DNA of 64,000 bases, from assembly GCA_032622095.1 (NCBI GenBank), contig CP136064.1:277847614-277911613 (forward strand). Reading direction: 5' to 3'. The translations under genes and the position numbers were made by a program. Positions 54,836 to 63,955 of the stretch are shown here, piece after piece. This DNA comes from Siphonodentalium dalli (lineage: Eukaryota; Mollusca; Scaphopoda; Gadilida; Siphonodentaliidae). Each line of letters begins with the position of its first letter. The first letter of the stretch is position 1. Below the pieces are notes generated by a model. That model made no database searches. It saw only the letters and a list, made by a program, of their open reading frames with translations, and had not been told where the DNA came from.

Positions 54836-55600
54836 AATGGCATCTCACAATTTTCTAGCACAGGGCTCCTTCTGCACTTTTGTTTTTCTGTTTATTTTTA
54901 TCACCTTAGCATCCCTCCAAATGGATAATAGGCCACTCTTATGTACACTTTTTAACTGACTGGGAGAATCCATTTAGTATAGAAACAGTTAAAACGGCAC
55001 ATTTGTTCCCAAATATTGGAAGTTGGCTTTCAGAGGAGCATTTATTGTATCTTATTTTCCTCATGTCTTATTTCTTTACCTTTCATTATTCTTTATTTTC
55101 CTTTCCCCCACATTATTATGGGCCATCAACAGCAAGCATGCCCCCCCCCCCCCCCCCCCCCCCTCCGATCAGGTCGTGACCCACTCCAAGTAGCTCCCAC
55201 TGGGGCATGTACCTAGCTGAATCGCTCACTAAGTTTTTATTGACAAAGATACCTGTATTCTGGAATGTGTTAGAGGAAAATGTGGAAATCATACACAGGT
55301 TCCATATATGTCTCGTTTCTTGACACGTGGCTATAGTTTTTATTGGAAAAAATGTCAACCCCTGAAATCGATAAGAACAGTGTTCAATCTTATAGGATTT
55401 AAGGATGCGTGTCCGTGCAGACAAAATCAATGCATATTTTAATTGGGACATGTTCACTCCATAATTCTATGCAATTATAGAACCTTAATTACTTTTCGAT
55501 TGTGTGAAATAATATAGTTTATTCAGGGATTTAGTGAATCTTGATCAATGAAAACCCATAAAATCATCTAGTTTATTGTGGAATTTATAATTAGCATGGA
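54836..55600. other. Non-coding DNA
   Basis: Nothing recognised except the poly-C run and the phrase ACTGGGAGAATCCATTTAGTATAGAAACAG, a diverged P4 end at ~54957-54990. Confidence 0.45.
55141..55163. repeat. Poly-C run (23 C)
   Basis: Uninterrupted C tract between AAGCATG and TCCGATCAGG. Confidence 0.9.
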
Positions 55601-55828
55601 CCAGCCTAGAGATTTCAAATTGGGAGGAGTCATTTCTCCATGTTCGGTTATTAGAGAGAAGTGGGCTAGCTGTTATCAGGGAGAATTCATAATGTATGAA
55701 GTTCAATTTTCACCCCAACATCACCCTTCAATGATCCAATAAGTATTATGTACATGTAACATAAGAGCGCATCTATAAAACCATTATAATTAGTATGAAA
55801 GTCATTATAATCAGTAAATATACTTTAA

Positions 55829-56052
55829 CACTTTCATGACTTGAGCTTCCTGAAATTTTTTGAAAACCCTGTGCCAATGCATCTCTTATATATGCGAGTC
55901 ATCCAGGGCGCCTAACATATATAAGAGAAGCATTGGCCTAACAATATTTACCTTGAGCCATTGCATTCTCTTAGGGAGACTCGCATAAATAAAAGAATGC
56001 ACTGGCACAGGGTCTTTAATGCTGCCACAGCGCAGCTCCAGTCATGAAAGGG
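55829..56052. mobile_element. TTAA MITE, family P3
   Basis: TTAA (55825-55828), CACTTTCATGACTTGAGCTT, degenerate hairpin cores, CAGCTCCAGTCATGAAAGGG, TTAA (56053-56056). It is nested in a repeat related to 5690-5960 (GGGACCAG... and GAGAGAGAAGTCACTTCT). Confidence 0.8.
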
Positions 56053-56261
56053 TTAAAGATACTGTTTTGGGACATATACATACTGGTATATGAGAGAGAA
56101 GTCACTTCTGCCTGGGACCAGTGTCACATCTTATCGCCCTCGAGGCTCATCACTGGGATTTAGTGAACCTTTATCAATAATAACTCATGAATGTTAGCAG
56201 TTTAGTACCTGAAACATCCAGCTATAATGTAGTTTAGTTCTTTCTGAGTTAAGTTTGCCTG

Positions 56262-56610
56262 TCATTTGGAGAATGAGGTCCCCAGAGGGTGAATTTAGTG
56301 ACATTATCCCACATGAAGTTCCCAAATGGTGAATATTATTATGTACACCCTTTCGGAACCTTGATTATGCAATTTGTCATCTGCCAATTTGGGGATATAG
56401 AGAAACTAAACCAAAAAAGAAATAAAATCTATGTGAAGAAGTTTCTATAGAAATTTGATAATAAAGAAACTTGAGATGAGGCCTTAGCAGAATGAGGTCC
56501 CAAGAGGGTGAATTTAGTGATGCTACGCCACTATGTGCGATACCGTCACTAATATTCACCCACTGAGGACCTCATTCTGCAAATGACAGGTACACTAAAC
56601 TCAGGCTTGG
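56262..56610. mobile_element. hAT-MITE relative
   Basis: TGCCTGTCATTTGGAGAATG, GAGAAACTAAACCAAAAAAG, TTTCTATAGAAATTTGATAA, AAATGACAGGTACACTAAAC. Long-subfamily copy with a deletion. Confidence 0.65.
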
Positions 56611-56679
56611 TCAGATTTGAGGCACTCCCACCCAGCACTATTTCCCGGAAATGGCACATCACTTATGACCGTGTGTGAC

Positions 56680-57275
56680 AAAATCCACTGGTTTGTCCCA
56701 AAAGCAATTTAGGAGTGACCCGCTTATGAGAATTAGGTGCAGAAGGAGGTCCCCAGAGGGTGAATTTAGTGACACTATGCCACATAGCAGGCTAGCATCA
56801 CCAAATTCACCCTCTGGGGACCTCATTCTGCATGGCCTCATCTGCTATGGGAGACATAGACTCAGATTGAAGTTCCCGAATGGTGAATATTGTGATGTAC
56901 ACCCATTTGGAACCTTGATTAATGTGTCGTCTGCCAATTTGGGGATATAGAGAAACTAAACTAAAAAAGAAATAAAATCCATTGGTGAAGAAGTTTCTAT
57001 AGAAATTTGATAATAAAGAGACTTTCCAGAGAAGATGAGTCATAAGCAGAATGAGGTCCCCAGAGGGTGAATTTAGTGATGCTAGCCTGCTATGTGGGAT
57101 AGCGTCGCTAAATTCACCCTCTGAGGACCTCATTCTGCAAATGACAGGAACATTAATCTCAGGCCTGCTCCTGGGAGTCCGGCAATATTTGCTGGAAAAA
57201 GGCACATCACTGATGACCGTGTGTGACCAAATCCTCTGGTTTGTCCCAAAAGCAATTTAGGAGTGACCCGCATAT
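56680..57275. mobile_element. hAT-MITE relative between two copies of a host phrase
   Basis: The MITE (GCAGAAGGAGGTCCCCAGAG ... AATGACAGGAACATTAATCTCAGGC) is flanked by similar ~75-bp segments: ACCGTGTGTGACAAAATCCA ... GGAGTGACCCGCTTATGAG on the left and ACCGTGTGTGACCAAATCCT ... GGAGTGACCCGCATATGAG on the right. So it has a duplicated flank, much longer than a normal target duplication. Confidence 0.65.
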
Positions 57276-57283
57276 GAGAGTGG

Positions 57284-57449
57284 GGCAATCAAGAAAGTCT
57301 TCTGTCTGACAATCCTAACACATCCCGAGTTGCCCGTCTTGAATTAATGAAAATCATCCGTCACCGAAACCAACAGGAAAATCAATTGACGCTGAGATCT
57401 CGGGAGTGTATTGATAGATATTCTGACTCGGTTAACGAGGAGTGCTTCT
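57284..57449 (+). pseudogene. Possible unrecognised coding remnant
   Basis: An open frame of ~50 codons before a TAG at 57447-57449 contains NTSRVARLELMKIIRHRNQQ and RSRECIDRYSDSVNEECF. Its mixed charged/polar composition looks more like real protein than the surrounding AT-rich ORFs. No family is recognised and no start or splice site is convincing. Confidence 0.2.
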
Positions 57450-57511
57450 AGGCATAGTACTAGCTTAGTTCAAGCAGGATATTTGTCTGTAGAACCATGT
57501 AATGTTTGTTT

Positions 57512-57915
57512 TCATCGTGATTTGTTCAATTTTCCTCCTGTTTTCTTGATTATTGACATTTCCCCCTGGTGTGTAGTAACATCTTGTGGATTTTTTTCTG
57601 CATTTCGAACTTCCTGGATTTTATCACTGAAGTTATGAATTTCTCTCCAAGTTGTCGGAGTTTTCAGGACCCGTCCATTAATCGACCGTGCAGACAGGCT
57701 AAATGTGCAAAAAAATGGAATTCCTGCATATTCCATCATGGGAAAACAAGGTAATTGTGATTTATAACCATCCAGAAATTTTGATAAAATTACTTCTGTA
57801 GTGAAGATATTGTATTCAGACCTTTGTAGCGCTTGTTCAACTTTGACTGCAGTTATTAGCTGTGAAGTTAATGTGAACAGGGATGCTAGTGGAAGCCAAG
57901 GGCAAGGGGCACAAC
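57512..57915 (-). other. Unassigned minus-strand open frame
   Basis: About 134 codons of the longer minus-strand frame lie in non-repeat DNA here (SLFTLTSQLITAVKVEQALQ, NIFTTEVILSKFLDGYKSQL). The 5' part of that frame runs into a MITE and a hAT-like insert, so the start is not real. No domain is recognised; it could be an old exon, a transposon relic or chance. Confidence 0.2.
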
Positions 57916-57921
57916 AGTTAA

Positions 57922-58549
57922 CCCTTCCATGACTGGAGCAGCTAGGGGCGCCGGAAGCATCCAAAGGCAGGGGGGCAGAGCCTACAAAAAGGGCACTTTT
58001 CCGCAAAAAAGGGCATTTTCTCCGCAAACTCGGGAAAATAACCATAAATTCATTGTGGCAAAAATCCCTATATTAATGGTATTTGTCGGTTTTTATGGCC
58101 GTTTTGTGATAAAATTGACAAAAAATTAATATTCCTTGTGAAATTGGTGGTATTTGGACCAAAAAAGTCACATTTTGCTATAAAAACACGATATTATAAA
58201 CACACAAAAAGCATTTTCTGTCTCCAGAAAAAGGGCAAGTCCTGCCCTCGCTAGCCCCCTTGGTCAAGGGCAGGGGGGTCAGCTGCCCCCTCTGCCCCCC
58301 TCTTCCGGCGCCCCTGCTGGAGCTTCCTGAAATTTGGTGAAAACCCTGTGCAAATGCATTCTCTTATATATGCAAGGAGCCTCGTCTATATAAGAGAATA
58401 CATTAGCCTAACAATATTTACCTCTACCTTTTAAGCCAGTGCATTCTCTTATATATGCGAGGCTCCCTGTGGGAGACTCGCATATATAAGAGAATGCATT
58501 GGCACAGGATCTTTAATGCTTCACCAGCACAGCTCCCATCTTGAAAGGG
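57922..58549. mobile_element. TTAA MITE, family P3, carrying a nested insert
   Basis: TTAA (57918-57921), CCCTTCCATGACTGGAGC, then the insert 57938-58315, then CTGGAGCTTCCTGAAATTTG, hairpin cores, CACAGCTCCCATCTTGAAAG GG, TTAA (58550-58553). That TTAA also starts the next element. Confidence 0.8.
57938..58315. mobile_element. CAGGGGCG-ended (hAT-like) insert
   Basis: The inverted ends CAGCTAGGGGCGCCGGAAG and CTTCCGGCGCCCCTG, with CAGGGGGGCAGAG / CTCTGCCCCCCTC subterminally, match hAT-type CAGGGGCG termini. The flanking host phrase CTGGAG(C) is duplicated on both sides. Non-coding, rich in AAAAAGGGCA. Confidence 0.7.
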
Positions 58550-58553
58550 TTAA

Positions 58554-58829
58554 CCTTTTGAGTGCCAGGTCCGATTTTTGTATCAACCCATATACCCTGT
58601 GCCAATGCATTCTCTTATATATGCGAGTCGACCATAGGTCGCCTCGCATATATAAGAGAATGCATTGGCCTAACAATTTTTCATCATTTGTTATTATTTT
58701 TTACAATTTTTTATAATTTTAATAATTTTTTAAAAATCTAAAAAAAAATAAATGTTTTTAATTTTTTTAGGGCTGATTTTACAGACCGTAAATTAGGGCC
58801 GATGAGATCGGCTCCTGGCACTGAAAGGG
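58554..58829. mobile_element. TTAA MITE, family P1 (short)
   Basis: TTAA shared with the preceding element, then CCTTTTGAGTGCCAGGTCCG, hairpin core, T-rich tract, GGGCCGATGAGATCGGCTCC, TGGCACTGAAAGGG, TTAA (58830-58833). It lacks the GATTCCCTAGCACTAAACC-type centre of the ~480-bp copies. Confidence 0.85.
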
Positions 58830-58861
58830 TTAAAACCAAAAAAAGCACACTGCTCAGTTGA

Positions 58862-59112
58862 CCCTTTCTATACTAAATGGTTTCTCACACTAAAGTTATC
58901 ACATATATTGGAATATTCGTTTGGATGGATGTTAGGGATTTATGAGCAGACGACAACCAGATGAAATGATATTACACGAAACAAGTGCAGAAGAATTGAT
59001 ATTCTTTGGTGGGAAATGTTTGGATGATAAGTTCTATGGTCGATTGTTGAACTTATTATCTGATCATTTCCTAAGTGAACTACTCGTCAATGGGTATTTA
59101 GTATAGAAAGGG
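58862..59112. mobile_element. TTAA-type MITE, family P4
   Basis: Ends CCTTTCTATACTAAATGG and TATTTAGTATAGAAAGGG. The flanks are TTGA and TCAA, so both copies of the target have mutated or the target was atypical. Confidence 0.7.
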
Positions 59113-59204
59113 TCAAAGATCTGGAAATCTGACAAAATTGACTCTTTGTGAGGGTGGGGTGTGAGGATAGGGTGTTATGTTGAGCCCTCTTCACACAAAC
59201 CTGA

Positions 59205-59605
59205 GTTTAATGTGCCTGTCATTTGCAGAATGAGGTCCCTAAAATGTTAATTTAGTGACGCCATCCAACATAGCAGGCTAGCATCACTAAATTCACCCTC
59301 TGGGAACCTCATTCTGCATGGACTCATCTGCTATGGGAAACATGGAGTCAGACTGAAGTTCCCAAATGGTGAATATTGTGATGTACACCCATTGGGAACC
59401 TCGATTATGGGATATAGAGAAACTAAACTAAAAATGAAATAGAATCTTTGAGAAGAAGTTTCTATAGAAATTTGATAACAAAGAATGCAGAATGAGGTCC
59501 CCAAGGGGGAATTTAGTGATGCTAGCTGCTATGTGGGATATCATCACTAAATTCACCCTCTGGGGACCTCATTCTGAAACTGACAAGCACATTAGACTCG
59601 GGCTT
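59205..59605. mobile_element. hAT-MITE relative (long subfamily)
   Basis: GAGTTTAATGTGCCTGTCAT ... AAACTGACAAGCACATTAGACTCGGGC with the TTTCTATAGAAATTTGATAA block. Confidence 0.65.
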
Positions 59606-59657
59606 TTCTTCACACCATGTAATCACCTCATTGCGGTTCGGAAGAAAATCCGGTTAT

Positions 59658-60641
59658 GGTAATGTGGGGCATAATGCGACACATCAGCACATTAGACCCC
59701 ATCATGCCACTAAAAACGATGAAAGGGCACACATTATTAAACTAGAAGTTAGATAAATATTTCCACTATACATATTAATACTCACACTTGCCTGGGAAGC
59801 ACCAATTTCTGAACACCATTACTCCCCGTCGACGTACCCAATCCGTCGCATTATGCCCCATATACGGGGTACAATGCGACACATTTGATATTACAACATC
59901 AGCATATACCGAACTTAATAAATGCAAGACGGACTGCAGTTTCTTTTCTTTTGTGGATTGAAACAATGTATAAGCGTTATTTAAAGTCATAGCAGCAGAC
60001 CAATTCGAGACATTTTATTTATTTATATGGCGGGTGAAATAGCACCATAAAGTTTTGATTTCAGGAAAATGTCCGGGGTAGGGTTAACAATAATTATTTA
60101 TCTATATCATGTTTTAATGTTTGGGAATGATCGAATATGTTTTTTTAGGTTACGATAAGATTTATTTTTCCAGGTTTGATTTCCGATATGCCTAATCATA
60201 TTTTTTCTCGTACCGGTTGTACCCGAGTGCCGCATTATGCCCCACAACGAGACAACCTGCCTCTCCCCCAATATGAGTGAATGTGAATAACTGATGTACA
60301 TAGAACTGATCAACTTAGTATATAACTCGTCTTAGTTTACCAAAATACGCATGTAGCTTTGGTGGTAGTGGTAAGATGTTCTCGTTTTAACATGTATAAG
60401 ACCTACCTAAAGTTATAAACCATTAAAAAAGGGGGTCACCAAATGTGGGTACCCCAACTCCGGCATTTCGCATGTGAGATTAAACAGTCATAATGATGTC
60501 GGTTCAATTGGGATGTCCACTTCTATGATTGGTCTTACTAAAATATATGTGCGATTCAACTTCAGTCATGGAAAAATCATATGGCCTGATAACGACCGTC
60601 TGTCGCATTATGCCCCGCGTTGCATTATGCCCCACATTACC
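59658..60641. mobile_element. 984-bp TIR element
   Basis: Exact 20-bp ends GGTAATGTGGGGCATAATGC (59658) and GCATTATGCCCCACATTACC (60622). Internal repeats of TCGCATTATGCCCC occur at ~59846, ~60230 and ~60602. No coding region is recognised. Target duplication and superfamily not resolved. Confidence 0.7.
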
Positions 60642-60779
60642 CTACCGGTATTTTTTCAGCTATTCCCGGTACCCATTTTTAGTTGAAGTTTTGCATGCCT
60701 TGAAATGATTAAAAAAATAGACAATATATTAGTGTAAATATGTTATTTCTTCTTTTCAACTAAAGGATGGGGTATTTAA

Positions 60780-61227
60780 CCCTTTGAGTGCCAGGTCCGA
60801 TTTTTTGTATCAACCCATATACCCTGTGCCAATGCATTCTCTTATATATGCGAGTCGACCATAGGTCGCCTCGCATATATAAGAGAATGCATTGGCCTAA
60901 CAATTTTTCATCATTTGTTATTATTTTTTACAATTGTTTACAATTTTAATAATTGTTTCTTATATTCTTTAACAGGCTTATTTTGTAGGTTTAGGGCCAG
61001 GGAATCTTACGTTTTTCATGGGCATCAAAATTATTACTATGAATACTTGGTGATAGTTTTGAGTTATAACATGCCCTATAGCATGCTCAAGCATACTAAC
61101 AAAAAATTCAACCAAAAAATAAAAAAATCTAAAAACAAAATGTTTTTTAAATTTTTTATTATTTTTAGGGCCGATTTTACAGAATGTAAATTAGGGCCGA
61201 TGAGATCGGCCCGTGAAACTCAAAGGG
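60780..61227. mobile_element. TTAA MITE, family P1 (full)
   Basis: TTAA (60776-60779), CCCTTTGAGTGCCAGGTCCG, hairpin core, the centre with GGGCCAGGGAATCTTACGTT, GGGCCGATGAGATCGGCCC, AAACTCAAAGGG, TTAA (61228-61231). The 'ORF' across it is a repeat read-through. Confidence 0.88.
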
Positions 61228-61675
61228 TTAACCCTAAATTTATCAATAAATATATCCATGAGCTCCTGATTTGTTATTAAAAAAAACCTTATGCGAAGTA
61301 GCAACTAAATCAAAAGTATCAGGAAGTAATTTAAGGGTTATATTTATTGACAAATTTGCGATTAAATATCTCACCCACTAGTAGAAATGAAGAAATAACA
61401 TACTTACTTTGATATATTGTCCATTTCCTTGAATTAATTCGGGGCATGCAACTTCGACTAAAAATGCGTACCGGGAACGGACAAAAAACTGCCAGGATTC
61501 TAACCAGATTTTCTTCCGAACCGCAATGAGTTGATTACATGGTGTGCTCTTGAAGCTGGTATTAATTTTGGGTTGCAGCCATTCACTGTGCAACTGTAAA
61601 CCATATGTCTATGGTAAAGTATTTCATGCAAACAGTATAATGCATTTAGGCATGTGTCTGTACAATGATTGATTT

Positions 61676-62278
61676 AACCATTCAGTTATAAAAGTATACA
61701 TTGGAATGGTCTATTATTAATTTGGAGGGCTGGAGAAGCAGATGACAGATTTACGAAAAGATAGAAGGATTACTATTAATTCGTGGGAAATGTTCAGATA
61801 ATAAGTTCAACAAATGAACAATGGTCGTTGGTTTAACTTAAAGACATATTATGGACTTGTTCGGGTGCTTTAAACTGCTGAGTTAATATTTGGGCAGTAT
61901 GCCAACTGGAGGACTGTAGCATTCTACTACATCGCCGAAAATCTCAAGCAAATCGACCGTACCACTCCATAGAAAATATCATCTGAACTACGCTCATTTG
62001 TAAATATTTACTTCTCGATTCGGGACGCAACTATCGGCGATAACGTAACGAAAAACGATTTCGCCATCGAGGGTCACTGAATTTAATTAATATATAATAA
62101 TGGCAGTGTGTGTTGTGAGTTTGAATTTAAGATTTGTAAAAATAACAGCTTTGAGCAAGATTATCCTCCATTTCTATTTGCTCACCGTACCGGAGTGTTT
62201 AACATCACTTTAAGATCTGAAGATTTCCTAAGGGAACTAACTACATGTACTTACTTGTGAATGAGTATTTATTATTAA
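61676..62278. mobile_element. TTAA MITE, family P4, interrupted
   Basis: TTAA CCATTCAGTTATAAAAGTAT ... GTTGGTTTAACTTA, then ~370 bp of foreign sequence (AAGACATATTATGGACTTGT ... CATCACTTTAAG), then ATCTGAAGATTTCC ... AATGAGTATTTATTA. The normal copy reads straight through (23420-23440). Confidence 0.6.
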
Positions 62279-62520
62279 CTCTTTCATAATTGGAGCTTCC
62301 TGAAATTTTGCAAAAACCCTGTGCCAATGCATTCTCTTTTATATGCAATTTGACCATAGGTCGCCTCGCATATATAAGAGAATGCATTGGCCTAACAAAT
62401 TTTATATTATTTATTATAATTGTTAAAAATATAAGAAAAAAAGAAAAAAATGTAAAAGAATGTAAGAAAAAATGATAAAAATTGTTATAGAATGTAAGAA
62501 AAAATGATAAAAATTGCTAA
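62279..62520. mobile_element. TTAA MITE, family P3, right end degraded
   Basis: TTAA, CTCTTTCATAATTGGAGCTT, hairpin core with ACCATAGGTCGCC, then AAAAAATG-rich tandem text. The right terminus is not recognisable. Confidence 0.65.
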
Positions 62521-62627
62521 ATGAGGCAACCTACTAGTTTCTGTCCCATGCCAGTGTGAATTATTGATCACATGGTGAACAGTTAGTGCTTGCCATCTCA
62601 CTTCTATAGAGCCACTGACAAGCAAGT

Positions 62628-62776
62628 AGCCCATATACATCCACCCATATACATACACACCCACCCATATACATCCACCCATATACATCCACCCATACAC
62701 ACCCACCCATATACATGCACCCATACACACCCACCCATATACATCCACCCATACACACCCACCCATATACATGCAT
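62628..62776. repeat. CCCATATACA/CCCACC microsatellite
   Basis: Alternating ACATCCACCCATATACAT and ACACACCCACCCATATAC units. The long Gly/Tyr/Trp/Val ORFs on the minus strand are this repeat read in frame. Confidence 0.9.
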
Positions 62777-62928
62777 TTTACAGGTTTCCTGTGTCTCTTG
62801 AGATATCATATGGAATGTTATACATGAAAGAATAATTGATCACTTTGTCACCTTATCTATCTTATTTAATATTTATATAGGTATGTTGTGCTTCCTGTGT
62901 GGGCGCTTCTGCTATGTGTATATAGACC

Positions 62929-63183
62929 CAAGCCTTGATATAGTGTGTCAGTCATTTGCAGAATGAGGTCCCCAGAGGGTGAATTTAGTGATGCTACCCC
63001 CGCATAGCGGGCTAGCATCACCAAATTCACCTTCTGGGAACCTCATTCTGCTGATGTGTAAGCCGAATGAGGTCCCCAGAGTGTGAATTTGGTGATGCTA
63101 GCCCGCTATGCGGGGTAGCATCACTAAATTCACCCTCTGGGGACCTCATTCTGCAAATGACAGACACACTATTTCAAGGCTTG
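62929..63183. mobile_element. hAT-like MITE (H family), 255 bp, TSD TATAGACC
   Basis: CAAGCCTTGATATAGTGTGT ... CACTATTTCAAGGCTTG flanked by perfect TATAGACC (62921-62928, 63184-63191). It is inserted into a unit of the 45-bp array. Confidence 0.93.
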
Positions 63184-63362
63184 TATAGACCAACAAGCAT
63201 GCATGGATATGATGCGTCTGCTATGTGTATATAGACCAGCAAGCACGCTTGGATATAGTGCGTCTGCTATGTGGATATAGACCAGCAAGCACGCTTGGAT
63301 ATGATGTGTCTGCTATGTGTATATAGACCAGCAAGCACGCTTGGATATAGTGTGTCTGACAT
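63184..63362 (+). repeat. ~45-bp tandem array, 4 copies
   Basis: Unit TATAGACCAGCAAGCACGCT TGGATATAGTGCGTCTGCTATGTG. A partial unit also lies left of the H MITE (TCTGCTATGTGTATATAGACC). Confidence 0.85.
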
Positions 63363-63755
63363 TTGCAGAATGAGGTCCTCAGATGGTGAATTTAACGATG
63401 TTATCCTGCACGGTGGGCTAGCATCACCAATTTCACCCTCTGGGAACCTCATTCTGCTTAGACCTCAATGGCTAAGAGATACCTAGGATCTAATAGTTGT
63501 CCCCATTGAAGTTGATGTCCAACCTTTAGTCACCTCGATTATGCATTTTACTTTCTGTAAATTAGGGGATATAGAAACTGAACAGAAGGGAAAAAGTAAC
63601 TAAAAACAATATTAATTTGAGACTATAGATACTTCCCAGAATTTGAGGCCAAAGCAGAATGAGGTCCCTAGAGGGTGGATTTGTTAATGCTAGCCCGCTG
63701 TGCGAGGTAGCATCACTAATTCTGCAAAAGTCAGACACACTATATCCAGACTTGC
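63345..63755. mobile_element. hAT-MITE relative
   Basis: GCTTGGATATAGTGTGTCTG ACATTTGCAG ... AAAGTCAGACACACTATATCCAG. It fuses seamlessly to the preceding 45-bp array and contains AATTAGGGGATATAGAAACT. Confidence 0.65.
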
Positions 63756-63800
63756 AAGGTACACCCCCCCCCCCCCCAAAGGACACTTCACAATTAACAC

Positions 63801-63955
63801 TTTCTTTCCTAAATAGATTCTCCCATTCAGTTATAAAAGTATACATTGGAACGGTCTTATTCATCTGGAGGGGTTTTCATTAAAAAAAAGCAGACGACAG
63901 ATAATAAATGTGCAGAAGGAGGCTCTGAATAATTTCAATGAGTAGTATGCATTAA
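63801..63955. mobile_element. TTAA-type MITE, family P4, partial
   Basis: TTAACACTTTCTTTCCTAAATAGATTC-type start, then CCCATTCAGTTATAAAAGTA. It degrades before the next TTAA. Confidence 0.5.

Larger units (their letters stand above)
59606..61575. repeat. Inverted ~50-bp repeat bracketing 59.6-61.6 kb
   Basis: CACACCATGTAATCACCTCA + TTGCGGTTCGGAAGAAAATC at ~59615-59653 recurs inverted as GATTTTCTTCCGAACCGCAA + TGAGTTGATTACATGGTGTG at ~61508-61548. It encloses the 984-bp TIR element and a P1 MITE, so it may be the ends of a larger, older transposon. Confidence 0.6.

Noticed and set aside
62485-62835. Gly/Tyr/Trp/Val-rich and His/Pro/Thr-rich periodic ORFs
   Set aside because: Translation of the CCCATATACA microsatellite; both strands are open because the repeat lacks stops.
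4330-63900. Hairpin MITEs as microRNA genes
   Set aside because: Arms are long, multi-copy and near-perfect, and copies are bounded by target duplications, so they are transposons. Small-RNA production from some remains possible.
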